DNA of 64,000 nt from Heloderma charlesbogerti. Its lineage: Eukaryota; Chordata; Lepidosauria; Squamata; Helodermatidae. Under the pieces are notes generated by a model. That model did no database searches and had not been told where the DNA came from. It was given only the letters and a program-made list of their open reading frames with translations. The position numbers were made by a program, and so were the translations under genes. Positions 30,201-40,953 of the stretch are shown one piece after another. Position 1 is the first letter of the stretch, and the number at the start of each line of letters is the position of its first letter. The stretch spans positions 682,001 to 746,000 of the forward strand of contig JANEZZ010001909.1 of assembly GCA_026122225.1 (NCBI GenBank), given 5' to 3'.

Positions 30201-33200
30201 CAGGCCTTCTGCAGGGCCATTTGGTGGATCTCAGGGTTCTAGTTAAAATCCCAAAGCAGATCCCACAAGCCTGAAGTCTGCCCACCCTGCTCTAGAGTAA
30301 AAATGAAAACAAGAGAAAAGAAATAGGCACTAGACCTGGATTGTCTTGACTTCTAATCGATCATCACATTGCTCTGTTTTGGTGCTTTTGCTGTCATGTT
30401 TTTAAGGTATTTATTGCTTTACGCTGTTTTTTCTACTGGTTTTGATATTGTATTGGATGTGTTTTTATATTATATAATTTATATAATAAATTTAAATTAA
30501 TGTCCATTTCAGCCCCGCTTGTCCATCTATCCCAGTAGTGCCTACTCCCGTCTCCCCCAAGCTGGTACCCTCCGGATAGGTTGCACTACAGTGCCCAGCA
30601 TCCAATGCTTTGGAAATTGGAGATGCCAGGGATCGAACCAGGGATCTTCTGCATGCAAAGCAGGTGCTCTCCCCACAGAGCTATGTGCCCTCCCTGAATA
30701 AACTCCCATGGCTTTAAGCCCACCTCCTTTCAGGCTCAAGTCCACAAGAGTTGAGGCGGCGATAAATCGGTTAGCTTTCCAGGTGGACATGGGACCACTA
30801 AATTTTTGGGGTTTGCTGCAATGGACTAACAAGGCTACCCTTCCGCAACGTTTTTCCCCTGTGTTGCAAAACAGCACAAATTCAGGGGGAACACAGAACA
30901 GCTGGAATTCTTCTAATATAGGCAAACTGCTTTCTGCAGTAAAGCCTGTGTACCCGAACTCAAGGGTGCTGCAGCAAAAAAAGCCCCTTGCTTGTGTGGT
31001 CATGCTGCCAAGCATTTGCAAGGCTTTTCCTGTGCCCGGATGGACAGAGATGAGCAACCCAATGGGAAGAAACTGAGTGCTCAAGCTTTTGCTAGACTGT
31101 ACCGATTCAAGGTGAACGGCCACCCCTATTTAACACAGCCTCCACGAGCATGTCAGCAAGAAGAAAGCCTCTTCCCTGACATGCCAAGTGTTCTATTGAC
31201 AGGTAGTTGGGTTTTTACTTTAAATAAAAACGGAGGGCATTTAAACATGCAGCCTCACCCTCTGCATACTTTTAAGAGTGTGTTCCCTGATAATCAGATA
31301 CTGTGCCTTTTGGATTCATTTTAAAGAGTTCCGCCCTAGGGAGCTCCGCCATGGCCCCTCTTAATGAGCTTCTGCCACGCACTGAAAACTTGGTTATTCA
31401 GGCAGGCATTTGGGGTGGGTTAAGGTATTTTTAAATAAAGTTTTAATGTATAATTTTACTGTTTTAAATTGTACCATTGTACATCGCCCAGAGTGGCCGG
31501 ATGACCGGCCAGATGGGCGATTAAGAAATGTAATTAATAAATAAAATAAAGAAGACTGCCTAATCCATAAATGTGCCACTGAAGACTATGAATTCTAAAG
31601 GCGTTTGACATTTACTTACATGCATCTGTATTAAAAGTATACATGTTGCTTTGTTTACAATAAGTAATCTTATCTTACTTAAGATTAAGATGAATATATG
31701 AATATATACATTCATATATTGTGATTACAATGTTTTAACCTGGTTTATTGCAATGTTTGCTCACTGTACATTACTTTGGTGTATCCTATTAGGAATTTTT
31801 ATATATTCTACGATGTATACGTTCCCCCCGCCCCATTTTTCCAGTAACCTTTGTAGTTTTTGTTTTGACCTTTTTAAATTGAAGTTTGTCCAGACAGACC
31901 CAACGGATTGACTTAGGGTAACGCAGCTTTGTACATCGTCCCTCTATGAAATATGAAAGCCATATTTCACGGCAACCAGCTTGGAAACCAGAAGCTCCAT
32001 ACGACCATCGTTCCTTTTGAATCTCTACAGAAGTTGATAGGTGCAGCACACCCACTGGTAAAGGGCGCAATGGGGCTCAAAAAAGACCGGACAACCAAGG
32101 GCAGCCTTCCCCAACCTGGGTCCCTCCAGATATTTTTGACTACCACTGGCCACGCTGATGGGATGTGTAGTCCAACACATCTGAAGGGGCCAGCTTGAGA
32201 AGACTCCCCTAGAATGTCCTGGAAGCCACATCACTTCCCCCAAGTCCCCTGATGTTCATGGCAATGCAGTGGTGTCCAAACCACAGAGGTCTGAGGTGCC
32301 TATGAACCTCCTCCCCGGGTAAGGAAGCGAGCGTGCCCAACACAGCTGGATCTTCCTCTGCAACGTGAAGCTACAAGGCAATGCTTTCGGGCATGCTCTC
32401 CTCTGTTCGGGTAGGGCAACAAGCGGTGAGGCCTAATAATGCCCTACTTGAACCAACCACGTACTGAATCCTCTGCATATACTGGGGTTCCACAGCAGGC
32501 AAGCCAATACAGGTAAGGTTTCCCTGAAGGCAATGGTTTAGGCACACTCTTTGTTGAGGCAAGGCAACACAAAGCGAGACCTAATAAGGCCCTGTTCGAA
32601 CCAGCCGTGCACCCAACACTGCCCAGAATCCTCTGCAACATGCTGTGGTTCTGCAGTGGGTGAGTTGTCACAGATAAGGGTCCCCTGAAGGCAATGGTTT
32701 AGGCACACTAAAGGTGAGGCCTAACAAGGCCCTACCTGAACCAACCACGATACCCAGAATCCTCTGCAATGCGGAGGGTTCCCCTGAGCGCAGGAGAGTT
32801 GGAAAGCCCCCACAGCAAGGGAAAGGTTGCACAGCAAGTCACCAGAGGCACTCTTCTTGTTGGATTGCTCAGGTCAACGGCAAACTAAAAGCAAAAAGGC
32901 CCAAGGAAGTCAGGCCCTTGTTCCTGCAGGCTCGAGCAGAAGGAGGGAGACGTGCCAAGGAGGAAGTCACCGTGGTGAACAGCAGGTGCTTTGTTTTGGT
33001 TCGCTCTCCTGCCCCGCACACGCATGCAGGGCCAGCTGACGCCCAGGGCTCGCAAGCCAAACCCGTGAGGAAAGAGAACACAGCACCCACCTGCCAGGCC
33101 CTCTGCACCGGCTGAGGCTACGGGAGACCGAGTCTTGGAAGCCAAGGGGTTTCGCTAGGGGTGTTTCTACCTCAGGAGTCCCTACTTTTTGAAGGGGGCA

Positions 33201-36200
33201 GCAGTGACAGATTGGACAAAAGAGGAGATATTATTTACAAAGGCAGCACTCCAGTCCAAATGCAGCCAATAATGCAAACAGCCAAGAAGCGCATGGTATG
33301 TGCAGATTAGAGAGAGAGAGGGTCAGGAGAAAAATAACTTCTCTGCAGCCTTTGAAATAACCTGGTGCCTTCCAGATGTTTTTGGACTACGAGTCCCCAA
33401 AGCCCCAGCCAGCCTGGCCAATTGTCAGGGATAACGGGAGTTGTCAACCAAAACACCTGGAGGGCACCAGGTTAAAGAATAAGATGGATTCTCGTGGGCC
33501 CCTTAAAATTGCTGTGATGTCACCCATTGCCCTGTGAGGGGAATCATCCCATCCAACCCCCAAACCCAGAGGTTGATTCATGTTTTTAAAGTATAGGATA
33601 TAATTAAACTCTTGGTATGAACGTGGGGTACACCCCATTGTCGGTACCTGCAGCCTCCTACTGCGGACGCAAGACTTATGAGACGCTGGAGAACCGCTCT
33701 TAGTTCAAGCAGACAACACTGGGATGGGTAGACAAATAGCCTGCCTTGGTACAACTTATTTACAGCATTTCTGTACCACTCCACATCTAAACAGGTTCCA
33801 AAGCAGTGAACAATAAAAGATAACATGATAAAAAGGTAAGAGAAATAAAACACCATATTAAAAATTATTATTTTTAAAAACAGTGTACCAATAAAAACCG
33901 TGGCTGGTCAGTCAAGGAATGTTTCCTGGAATAAAGCTGTTTTCAGAAGGCGCTGGAAACAACACAGTGTTGGCACCTGCCTGACCTCCAGAGGCAGGGA
34001 GTTCCACAGAAAAGGGGCCACCACCCTGAAGGCTCTTCTCCCGGTGGACTCCAATCGGGCCATAGGTCCAGGCAGAACCACCAGGAGCATGGCTTTTGAT
34101 GACACATATTCTGTGTTAATCCATCCAGAAGTATATATACCCCGTCCAAATTCCGCACTCATAGTTGCTAACACTGAACAGAATTCCCAGTCGGCACAGG
34201 ATAAAGCCAGAGGAATTCACTACAACCTGATGTGGCCACGATTGAATAGCAAGGCAGATCTGATGGGGGTGGACAGACAGGTAACAGAAGTGAAATTTTC
34301 CAGGCTTATTAAAGAATACTGATGTCTCATCAGCCTCACAACAGCAATCCTTAACTCCAGGGGTGGGGAAAGTGTGGATTTCCAGATGTTCTTGGACTAT
34401 AACTCCCATCATCCCTCACCATTGGCCACCCTGGGAAGGGCTGATGGGAGTTGCAGTCTACACTTTTACCACCCCTGCCACAGTTCCTATGTCTCAGCTT
34501 GCACACAGAGGCAAGCTTTAAAGTCAGGCAGAACACTTCATCAGAATGACATCCAAGTGTTCTATGCAACTCAAAAGTTTGCATATTGCTTTAAAAAAAA
34601 TCTTATTGATTTTATAACCACACCAGTACTTAAAATATGGGCATGCTCTCATTTACAGTCATGGGAGGGAAACTGATTCTTCTATTTAGGCTTTCAATAA
34701 TAACTGAGATTATACAATATTGTTAGATAAACCAGATAGCGTCTATTTCAAATTAATGAAAAGAGAATACGGGCAAATACTTTGTTGGAAATGAGAATTC
34801 CAAAAGATGACAAACACCACTATCTTTCCACAAAGGTATTCTCAAACATTGGATTTTCTCTAGTATGGATATAATAACTTAATGTGGTCATGGTGGCATT
34901 AAAGAGAAGAACCCACACATAACCGATCTGCCAACAGAGGAGCTATAGTTTTCTTTAAAAGCTTGCTGTTCCTTAAACCAACAGCTTCTTCTCCAGGGTA
35001 ACCTGTCTGCAAATTCATCACACCAAGTAGCTTCTCAAACCACCCCTATCCATAATTGTGGATACAACATGGATCTACAGAACTTGGAGAGTTGTTGTGC
35101 ACTGACAGAATACAAAATTGGAAGGGTTGTGTGCCAATATGTTTTGGACACAAAACTAGAATGGCAACTCCTTGTTCAGGGGGAGGGCCAGAAGAAGAGG
35201 GTGCAGGTTTTCGAGTGACATACAAATCTTTGCCAGGCAGTTAACTACTTGCTCTTTTACCAGCTCAAGCTGGCCCAGCTGTCTGGGTTTCGAATGCATT
35301 GCTAACCACACGAACTCCCCTCCCAGCGGAACCCCTTGCGAACAAGTCAGGGTGATTCTTGAAGATTGCTTAACGATCCAAATGGAGATCCCAAACAGCG
35401 TAAGGGCGAATTCCTTCTCCCCATCCCCAAACACTATTTCTGGAGCATGCCGAGGGATTTTAATACATCAGCCTTCCCCAACCTGGTGCTCTCCAGATGT
35501 GTTGGACTGTCTGGGGGATGCTGGGTGTTGTAGTCTAACACATCTGTTGGGGAAGGCTCTAATGCACACCTGTAGTTTCACAAACAGAAGCAGGGAGCAG
35601 CAGTTACTCTAGATGAACCAACAACAGCACGATCGGGTTATATTTGGTGTAAACATTTTGTCCTCGGCAAGATCCGTCACACTAAACTGAAAGCGTTCTG
35701 CCAAAACCCTGCAAACAGAACCCTCTATCTCCCCCTCTCATCCTTGCCCATAATCTCAGACTGCTTCCTCCTACAGGCCCATTCTTGTACCTTCCAATCC
35801 CCCTGCCTCCTCCTGTCTAAAGCTCCTCTTGTATATTAATTACCCATCTGCCACGTAGGCATTTACAAGCCTTTTTTCCCTTTCCTGATTGTACACCTGC
35901 TTAATCTTCCTTGATGTTGGCCCAGCCCTTCTGAATTCAGGTGCTCAATACACCTCGACTCCACAAGCCCATTGTCTTGATCCCCCACAATCCCAAGACC
36001 TCTTCCCATCCCACTCAAAGACCTCTCCTTCTGCCCCAGTGCCTCCAAAATTTCCCACTTTAACCTCTAATCCTACTGCCTGCCCCAAAGTCCATCCTTT
36101 CCTGATCACCAGACCACCGCCCCCCGCAACATCTCACCTAAAACCCTATATCCAATTCACGCCCCCTGCTCCACTCCAACACTGTCCTACCTGCCCTTGA

Positions 36201-38777
36201 AAGTCCTCCCCCTGATGACTTTCATTCCAAACTTCCACTGCCATCTGCATACACTCCCCCAACTTACTCTGGCTTGAGAAGGGCTACCTCTTGCTTTGCA
36301 TAGACTCCTTTACTAGATCCCAGGACACCCTGGTCCAGCAACACGTTTTTCATGTGTAAAACAAGAATGCAGATTCTGAATCTATTACAGTGTAAAGAAC
36401 CTGCGTCAGAAATGCTTGCTTGGATCGGGGCAAGGCCCACAACATTTACTTTCTCACCTGTTGGTCCCCTAAAGATGTGTAACTGAACTAAACACACACC
36501 TTTGCCTGGTTTACCTCCATCTATCTTCCCTCCCTTTATGGCCTCTCCCATTGCAAGCATGTCCAGGCAGGGATCCTTTTTTTCTTAGCATTTAATTTTT
36601 TTTTGATAAAGCACCACAAATAATTCTTTGCCATTCTTTGGAAATATAAAAATAACATCTCTGCAGGAATTCCAAGTGACCAGCTGGCACCATCAGGCAG
36701 CCCCCTCTGAAATTAGCCATTGGCCCTATGTTTTTTTTTTAACCCCACCTTTGCTCTAAGGTAGGCATGGGCTGACTTAAAACAAAACCACCCCCCAGCC
36801 CAAATCTAGATTCTTTGAGGTAAACTGACACATTTTCAATCAAGCCAAGGGGAACCATTAAGAGATAACTAACCTGCGTACATTTAAGCAGGGGTGCACA
36901 GGAAGCGTCTTGCTGGATTAGGCCCAGCATTCTTTGTAAGACTCCCTACACTAGTGCAGTTAGGTAATTGTAGATTCTGGATTTAATGGTCTTACCAGGG
37001 AGGAGGAGGAGGGGGCTCCTTTTAGACAGTAATATGGATGACTTCACTTACCACACTTTGAAGTCAGCCATGCTGCATCTGGGGGTCCCTCCTGTTCATT
37101 TTGCTGCATGGGGGCTAGACATGTACCCCCAAATCCTGCCCAACAACCAGCAAGGCACCTGGTAGCCCACCGCAAACTGGCAGGTGGTGCAAGGATGAGC
37201 CATGATCTCTACTTCCCCACCCTTTTAAAATGACAAACTCTGATTTACTCAAATGCATTTTAAATATATAAAGCCACGATCACTTAAGCGGTTTAAGGTA
37301 CAACTCAGCCACGTTAAGCAATCCTCTTGCCCACACAAAGGATTCACTTAAAGCACAATCCCACATCTGTTTACTCAGAAGTCTCGCTGTGTTCAATATA
37401 TTGCTTGATTTATTATCAAGATTCAGAACCTGCCATTCTACCAAAAAAAAAAAAAATCCAAGGCAGGTATTTTAAGCCAGTCCTTTTTGACTCTTTGATG
37501 GCATTGATGGTTTCATTGTATTTTATTAGACATTTGTGGCTTTTAGTGTCACAATTTTAAGGTGGTTTATGTGGTGTGCTCTGTTTTATAGCTGCCCCGG
37601 GGTCTTTTGTGAGGAAGGATGGGATATAACTCAAATAAATCAAATCAAACCAGGGTAAAAATACACAAACCACAATGAAACAAGACAGACTCACTCCAAT
37701 GCCTTTAAAGAACAGCAGCTCAATGGAGCTTGCTCCTACATAAGCCTGCGCTGTAAGCACTGTTGAATTCAATGGGGCTTGCTCCTGAGTAGACATACCA
37801 CTAGGTTGCAAGTGTACATATGCTTAACCTGGGGAGCAGTTAAGTCCCATGGTACTGAATGGGGCTTACTTTTGAGTAGACATGGAGAGGGCTTGCTGGA
37901 GATAAGAATCACTGTGGACACCTGCCTGGGGGAGTCAGAGCCACCAAATTCAGCAACAAACATGCTCACAAGCAAACATGCCTAGACCAGGGCTCTTCCC
38001 AGAAGGGCAGCTGTGTTAAAAAGACTATGGCAGCAAAACCAATGAAGAGTCTTGTGGCACAGGTACATAGGATTGCAGCCTACAAGCCCAACTGAAATCG
38101 GGGGGGGGGGGGGGCTTGCTTCGAAGTAAACATGTACAGGATTAGTTTTTCTGGCAGAAGCTTTTGTGGACTATAACCCGTTTCATCAGAATGCATGGAG
38201 TATCATGGAGAGTTTCAGGCTTATATATAGTACATAGAGTTGTGTGCCTGGGTGTGTGTGTGTTGAACCGTTTGTCTAGCGTGGTCTGTCTGAATCCCAG
38301 CACTATGGGTAAAACCCATAACTGACTGAAGTCCCATTTACTTTAGAGTAGACCCATTAAAATAAATGGGGCATAAGTTAGTCACGACTAACTGAAGTTC
38401 CGTTCATTTCAGTGGGTCTACTCTAAATAAGACTTAAGTTGGATTTTACCCACAGTGCTGGGATTCAGACAAACCGTGCTGTAGTCCGACATAAGTAGGG
38501 CTATTGCTGGATTCTGCCCCATATCCCCCGCCGCATCCCCACCATATGCCCTCTTCAGCCCCCCTCCCAATCTTCCACACACATCCCCACTCACCTGTTG
38601 CAGCGGCTCTCCATCGCCCCGGCTCTCCCCCAGGGCGCGCTCCACGGTCCCCTTCTGCGTCTCCCGCAGGAGATCCAACTCCAAGATCCCGGCCAGGCCG
38701 GCTTGAAGGCGCTCGCCGATGCGGAGGCGATCGTTGCCGGACCACAGCGAGGGGGGCACGGCTCTGCGGGCGGCCAT
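19800..38777 (-). CDS. Dapper/DACT-family protein, Dact4-like (complete; 4 exons)
   Basis: Exons 38777-38595, 24727-24430, 22525-22283 and 21265-19800 join in frame (phases 0, 1, 1) into 2190 nt, 729 aa. Diagnostic DACT motifs occur in order: an N-terminal RLQAGLAGILELDLLRETQ segment (residues 23-41), DSRPSSGFYE across exons 2/3 (155-164), a Ser-rich SLSDSCASVHSD, RPVSTGDLE across exons 3/4, YPSPLHAVALQSPLF (283-297), RLDQYVAKLVL (337-347) and KWASVLEIS (594-602). DACT proteins are cytoplasmic/nuclear adaptors that bind Dishevelled and modulate Wnt and TGF-beta signalling. Human DACT1-3 are about 836, 774 and 629 aa, so the length fits. Odd points: I see no leucine-zipper exon, and the C-terminus ends GSRTAK instead of the PDZ-binding MTTV. 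Dact4 is inferred from synteny: DACT3 lies beside GNG8 on 19q13, and GNG3 and HNRNPUL2 share 11q12. DACT3-like or DACT2-like are alternatives. Confidence 0.86.
21266..22282 (-). other. DACT-like intron 3
   Basis: Contains a CAGGGGTG-type nonautonomous element (about 21385-21692) and a palindromic MITE (about 21880-22010). Confidence 0.85.
21385..21692. mobile_element. CAGGGGTG-type element copy
   Basis: TCGAACCTCTTTCAGCCCAA near the left end and GGAGGTTCAACCCCCCTG at the right; internal GGCCATCTGGGGAATCCCAG as in the other copies. Confidence 0.78.
22283..22525 (-). CDS. DACT-like exon 3
   Basis: Acceptor CCACCTTTCAG, then GFYETSEVGSLSDSCASVHS, a typical DACT Ser-rich motif, and on to DSRRPVST. 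It ends in phase 1 at ACAG|GTGAGG (22283/22282). Length is 243 nt. Confidence 0.9.
23159..23370. repeat. AATAAGCCAC-GTGGCTTATT palindrome cluster
   Basis: AAATAAGCCACAGTGGCTTATTT at 23166-23189 is a palindrome; CGTGGCTTATTTAA recurs near 23227 and AAATAAGCCATGGTGGCTTATTT near 23341. It looks like the remains of a palindromic transposon. Confidence 0.7.
24117..24163. repeat. CA microsatellite
   Basis: Interrupted (CA)n with ATGCACACGCGC variants. Confidence 0.85.
24430..24727 (-). CDS. DACT-like exon 2
   Basis: The acceptor reads TTTCCTGCGAAACAG just above 24727. The exon encodes EEDLSSLGGNRLPAAPTTKL through EILEADSRPSS and ends in phase 1 at TCAG|GTTTGT (24430/24429). DSRPSSG directly before FYE is a DACT signature. 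The middle (KSEDLLGTPKEPRASYSSSE) is Ser/acid-rich and lacks the leucine zipper that other DACTs carry here. Confidence 0.85.
25448..26210 (-). mobile_element. CR1/L3-type LINE 3' portion
   Basis: The minus strand encodes LISGRFRTEKRQDFFTHHRV and WNSLPQDVVMATNLDSFKRG, the end of a CR1 ORF2, followed by the tail (AGAGCCCTGCTGGATCAGAC read on plus near 25460). A GA microsatellite interrupts it at 25853-25880. Confidence 0.88.
25853..25881. repeat. GA microsatellite inside CR1
   Basis: (GA)n of about 14 units grown from a GAGAGA in the CR1 tail. Confidence 0.9.
27034..27062. repeat. GGGGGT short tandem repeat
   Basis: GGTGGGGGTGGGGGTGGGGG pattern, about 4-5 units, G-quadruplex-prone. Confidence 0.85.
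27900..28225. mobile_element. CAGGGGTG-type element copy, reverse orientation
   Basis: Shares GGTTTCCCTGCTTTTGTACA, TGAAATGCCTCTCCTAAGGC and a terminal GAAAGAGGTTTGACACCC with the copy at 17735. Confidence 0.78.
30595..30695 (-). mobile_element. tRNA-derived SINE, head region
   Basis: The reverse strand has GGGCACATAGCTCTGTGGGG (A-box) and CCTGGTTCGATCCCTGGCAT (B-box) with correct spacing. It is a SINE head and not a tRNA gene: the 3' acceptor arm is absent. Confidence 0.78.
31300..31550 (+). mobile_element. L2-like LINE 3' end
   Basis: GAAAACTTGGTTATTCAGGC encodes a KTWLFRQAF-like end, followed by an AT-rich tail with CATCGCCCAGAGTGGCC and AATTAATAAATAAAATAAAG. Confidence 0.7.
32325..32790. 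repeat. Diverged tandem repeat, about 155-bp unit, about 3 copies
   Basis: Units begin at 32375, 32527 and 32688 with AAGGCAATGCTTTCGGGCAT, AAGGCAATGGTTTAGGCACA and AAGGCAATGGTTTAGGCACA. Each then has GAGGCCTAATAA or a close form, GCCCTACTTGAACCAACCAC or close, and ATCCTCTGCA. A partial unit precedes. Spacing is 152 and 161 bp. Confidence 0.85.
33730..34170 (-). mobile_element. L2-like LINE fragment
   Basis: The minus strand encodes GRRAFRVVAPFLWNSLPLEV then a FQRLLKTALF-like end, an L2-type ORF2 C-terminus. Confidence 0.75.
34350..34480. mobile_element. Palindromic MITE copy
   Basis: TTCTTGGACTATAACTCCCA and GCTGATGGGAGTTGCAGTCT as the two arms. Confidence 0.82.
38595..38777 (-). CDS. DACT-like exon 1 (N-terminal coding exon)
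   Basis: ATG at 38777 begins MAARRAVPPSLWSGNDRLRI. The 61 codons end in phase 0 at a consensus donor CAG|GTGAGT (38595/38594). The segment ERLQAGLAGILELDLLRETQ matches the pattern of DACT N-termini (R..LAGL.EL..LR..Q). The next exon's acceptor is also phase 0, supporting the link, though it lies 13.9 kb away and another small exon between them cannot be excluded. Confidence 0.75.
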
Positions 38778-39240
38778 GGGGCCCCCAGCTCCGGGCTCCT
38801 CCGGCCCCGCCAGCTCCCGGCGCTTTGGAGAGGCCGGCTCGCATGCACCAAGGGAGCGAGGCGCACGCAGGTGGCCAGCCCTCCGGGGAGATGGTCGGCG
38901 GGCGACCCGGTCCCTCCCGGCAAGGATCGGAGGAGAGGCTGCCACCGTGGTGGGGAAGCGGGAGATCGGGTGGGGGCGCCCACGCACAGCCCCCCCCCCC
39001 CCCCCCCGGAAAACAGAGCGCTCCGCCGGCTTCAGGGCACCAGTCCGCCGAGCTGCGCTTCTGGGCGAAGGAGCGCACAGCGGTTCAGACAAAGGGGAAG
39101 GTTTTGAAAGAGTCACGTGGAGGCTGGGCTTGCCCCCGCCCCTTTCCCGCCCACTCAAGGGGCCGGCTTGTGATTGGCCCAGCCGAGCGGGAGAAAGAGC
39201 AACAAACAACACGACACGACGCAAAAAGTTGAGAAAGTTT
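38778..39240 (-). promoter_or_regulatory. CpG-rich promoter and 5' UTR region of the DACT-like gene
   Basis: GC-rich and CpG-rich sequence immediately upstream of the DACT-like start on the minus strand. It has GC boxes (plus strand CCCGCCCCTTTCCCGCCCAC near 39135-39154) and one CCAAT box read on the minus strand (ATTGG at 39173-39177). A C-run of about 18 lies at 38990-39007. Start site not determined. Confidence 0.6.
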
Positions 39241-39304
39241 GTTGTGTGAATGCTGCGTTTCAAGGAAGCGGGAACGGCAGGTGGCCCTAAGACTCCCCCC
39301 TCCA

Positions 39305-39480
39305 AGTGAACACAAGAACAGCAGACGAGCCCTGCTGGATCAGACCACGTAGTCCACATTCTGTTCGCACAGAGGCCAAACAGCTGCCCACAGGAAACCC
39401 ACAAGCAGGACAGGAGTGCCGCAGCACCCTCCCGCCCATGTTCCCCAGCAACTCGTGTACATAAGCAGACTGCCTCTGAC
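39305..39480 (-). mobile_element. CR1 3' fragment
   Basis: Same block order as 6785-7010 (GAGCCCTGCTGGATCAGACC, CACAAGCAGGACAGGAGTGC). Confidence 0.85.
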
Positions 39481-39550
39481 TGCAAATAATATTTTGTAGT
39501 TGGATCCTGTCTTAGTCCTACTTAGAGGAGACCCAACTGAAATTAATGGT

Positions 39551-39714
39551 TTGTTGTTGTTGTTCAGTCGTTCAGTCGTTCAGTCGTGTCCGACTCTTCG
39601 TGACCCCATGGACCATAGCACACCAGGCCTTCCTGTCCTGCGCTCTCTCCCAGAGCATGCTCAAGTCCATATTCATTGCATCAGTGAAGCTATCTAGCCA
39701 TCTCATCCTCTAGT
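39551..39714 (-). mobile_element. BovB 3' fragment, 5'-truncated
   Basis: The plus strand begins TTGTTGTTGTTCAGTC and matches the reverse complement of the intact BovB 3' end (GTGTCCGACTCTTCGTGACC) up to about 39714. About 165 bp is retained. A GTTCAGTC unit is repeated three times near the tail. Confidence 0.92.
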
Positions 39715-40139
39715 CATGTTGAATTTATGGCTTTTTCATTTCAGTGAGTCTGTTCTAAGAACAAGTAAGGCTGCACTCCTACATCTACTTACTTGGCAGT
39801 AAGACTCATTGGACACAGTGGGATTTACTTCCGAGTGGACATGGAGAGGATTGCGCCGTAAGTCTGGAGCCAAGCCATCATCTTTCCAAAACCCGCACAG
39901 TTGGGGTGATCCTTTGGGTAGCCTAATAAAGGTATTACAGTGACACGGATTTTACCATTTTACATATGATCAACACACCGCTACCTTTGCTGCTGCTACT
40001 GCTGCTTATTATTATATTATTATTTCATCAGTGTGCATGGCATTTTACAGAGCACAAGAGACCCAGGTCCCTTTCCCGCCCGCCCGTAACATACCTCTAA
40101 ACTTCAACAGAAGAGAGTCAACAGTAGAAGGGCAGTCAG

Positions 40140-40350
40140 GCGTAAGCATAAGAGCCATGCTGGATCAGAGCAAGGGTCCAGCATTTTGTTCCCACAACGG
40201 CTAACCAGATGCCCCAATGGGAAACATACAAGCAAGACATGAGCGCCACAGCACCCTTGCGCTCAGGCTCTCCAGCAACTGACATCGAAAGGTGGATACT
40301 GATAATGACAAGTAGCCATTGATAGCCTTCTTCTTCCAGGAATAAACGGG
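40140..40350 (-). mobile_element. CR1 3' fragment, diverged
   Basis: Contains AGCCATGCTGGATCAGAGCA, CAAGGGTCCAGCATTTTGTT and TAGCCATTGATAGCCTTC, matching other CR1 tails here. Confidence 0.8.
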
Positions 40351-40759
40351 GAAATAGGCTGTTGTTTCGGTCACACATGGCCAGGCTTCGTGACAGGCTG
40401 AGGCTGCAGTCCTACTACAGGGAAGTACACACATCACTGAATTCAACTGGACACCCTTCTGAGTAATCATGCATAGGATTGCACTGAGTATCATAATGAG
40501 AAAAACAAAACGAAGCCCTATATCTCCGTGGTGGCTGGGGAATGCTGGGAGATGTAGGACTTTTTTCTGTCTAAACATGCCTAGGACTATGCCCTTAATG
40601 GCTTTAATTTACACGGATTTTACTTCTTGCGGCAGTGAGTTCTATCAATCCATTCCCCCTTGGGCGCGCACCCAGGACGACTTCCTTTGGTCCATTCACG
40701 GTGGGCGAGTCTGGTCTGCGGGTGAGGAAGCCCCTCACTCCCTTCCTGCCTCCTCCCAC

Positions 40760-40953
40760 CGGAACCAGAAGTTGGCGATCCCGATTCTGTAAGCACTTTG
40801 GGGGGAAAGGGTTGGACTGAGCGGGGCGTGCGGATCTTCCGCTATTTAAACGCTTGCGGAGGGGCTGAAGTCAGAGTTTGCATCGGAAGCGGGTCGCCTT
40901 TTTTCTCCCTTCTTTTGTTGTTGGGCTCGGAAAAAGGAGCTTTTCGTTCCAAA
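40760..40953 (+). promoter_or_regulatory. LC3-like gene promoter and 5' UTR
   Basis: A TATA-like TATTTAAA lies at 40843-40850, 104 bp before the ATG, in locally GC-rich sequence. A start near 40875 and an 80-nt leader are inferred. The ATG context AAAATGG is favourable. Confidence 0.5.

Larger units (their letters stand above)
24728..38594 (-). other. DACT-like intron 1 (13.9 kb)
   Basis: Holds a long CR1 fragment (25448-26210), several MITEs, a CAGGGGTG-type element (27900-28225), tRNA-SINE pieces (28770-28870, 30595-30695), L2-like tails (30370-30510, 31300-31550, 33730-34170) and a diverged 155-bp tandem repeat (32325-32790). The stretch 28870-30370 shows no repeat I recognise and could hold regulatory sequence. 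I found no leucine-zipper exon here, but a short one could be missed by eye. Confidence 0.75.
39241..40750. other. Repeat block between the divergent DACT-like and LC3-like promoters
   Basis: Contains a CR1 3' fragment (39305-39480), a truncated BovB 3' end (39551-39714), a pieces-of-repeat stretch (39770-39975), a second CR1 fragment (40140-40350) and a palindromic element (40445-40600). No gene is seen. Confidence 0.75.

Noticed and set aside
30595..30695. tRNA gene on the minus strand
   Set aside because: A- and B-boxes are present but no acceptor stem closes; the context is a SINE head.
32371..32671. Minus-strand repeat peptide as a possible repeat protein
   Set aside because: Frames break between units and no exon signals frame them; treated as a non-coding tandem repeat.
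38504..39249. Long overlapping plus-strand open frames in the GC-rich island
   Set aside because: Antisense to the DACT-like exon 1 and promoter; GC-rich sequence lacks stops by composition.
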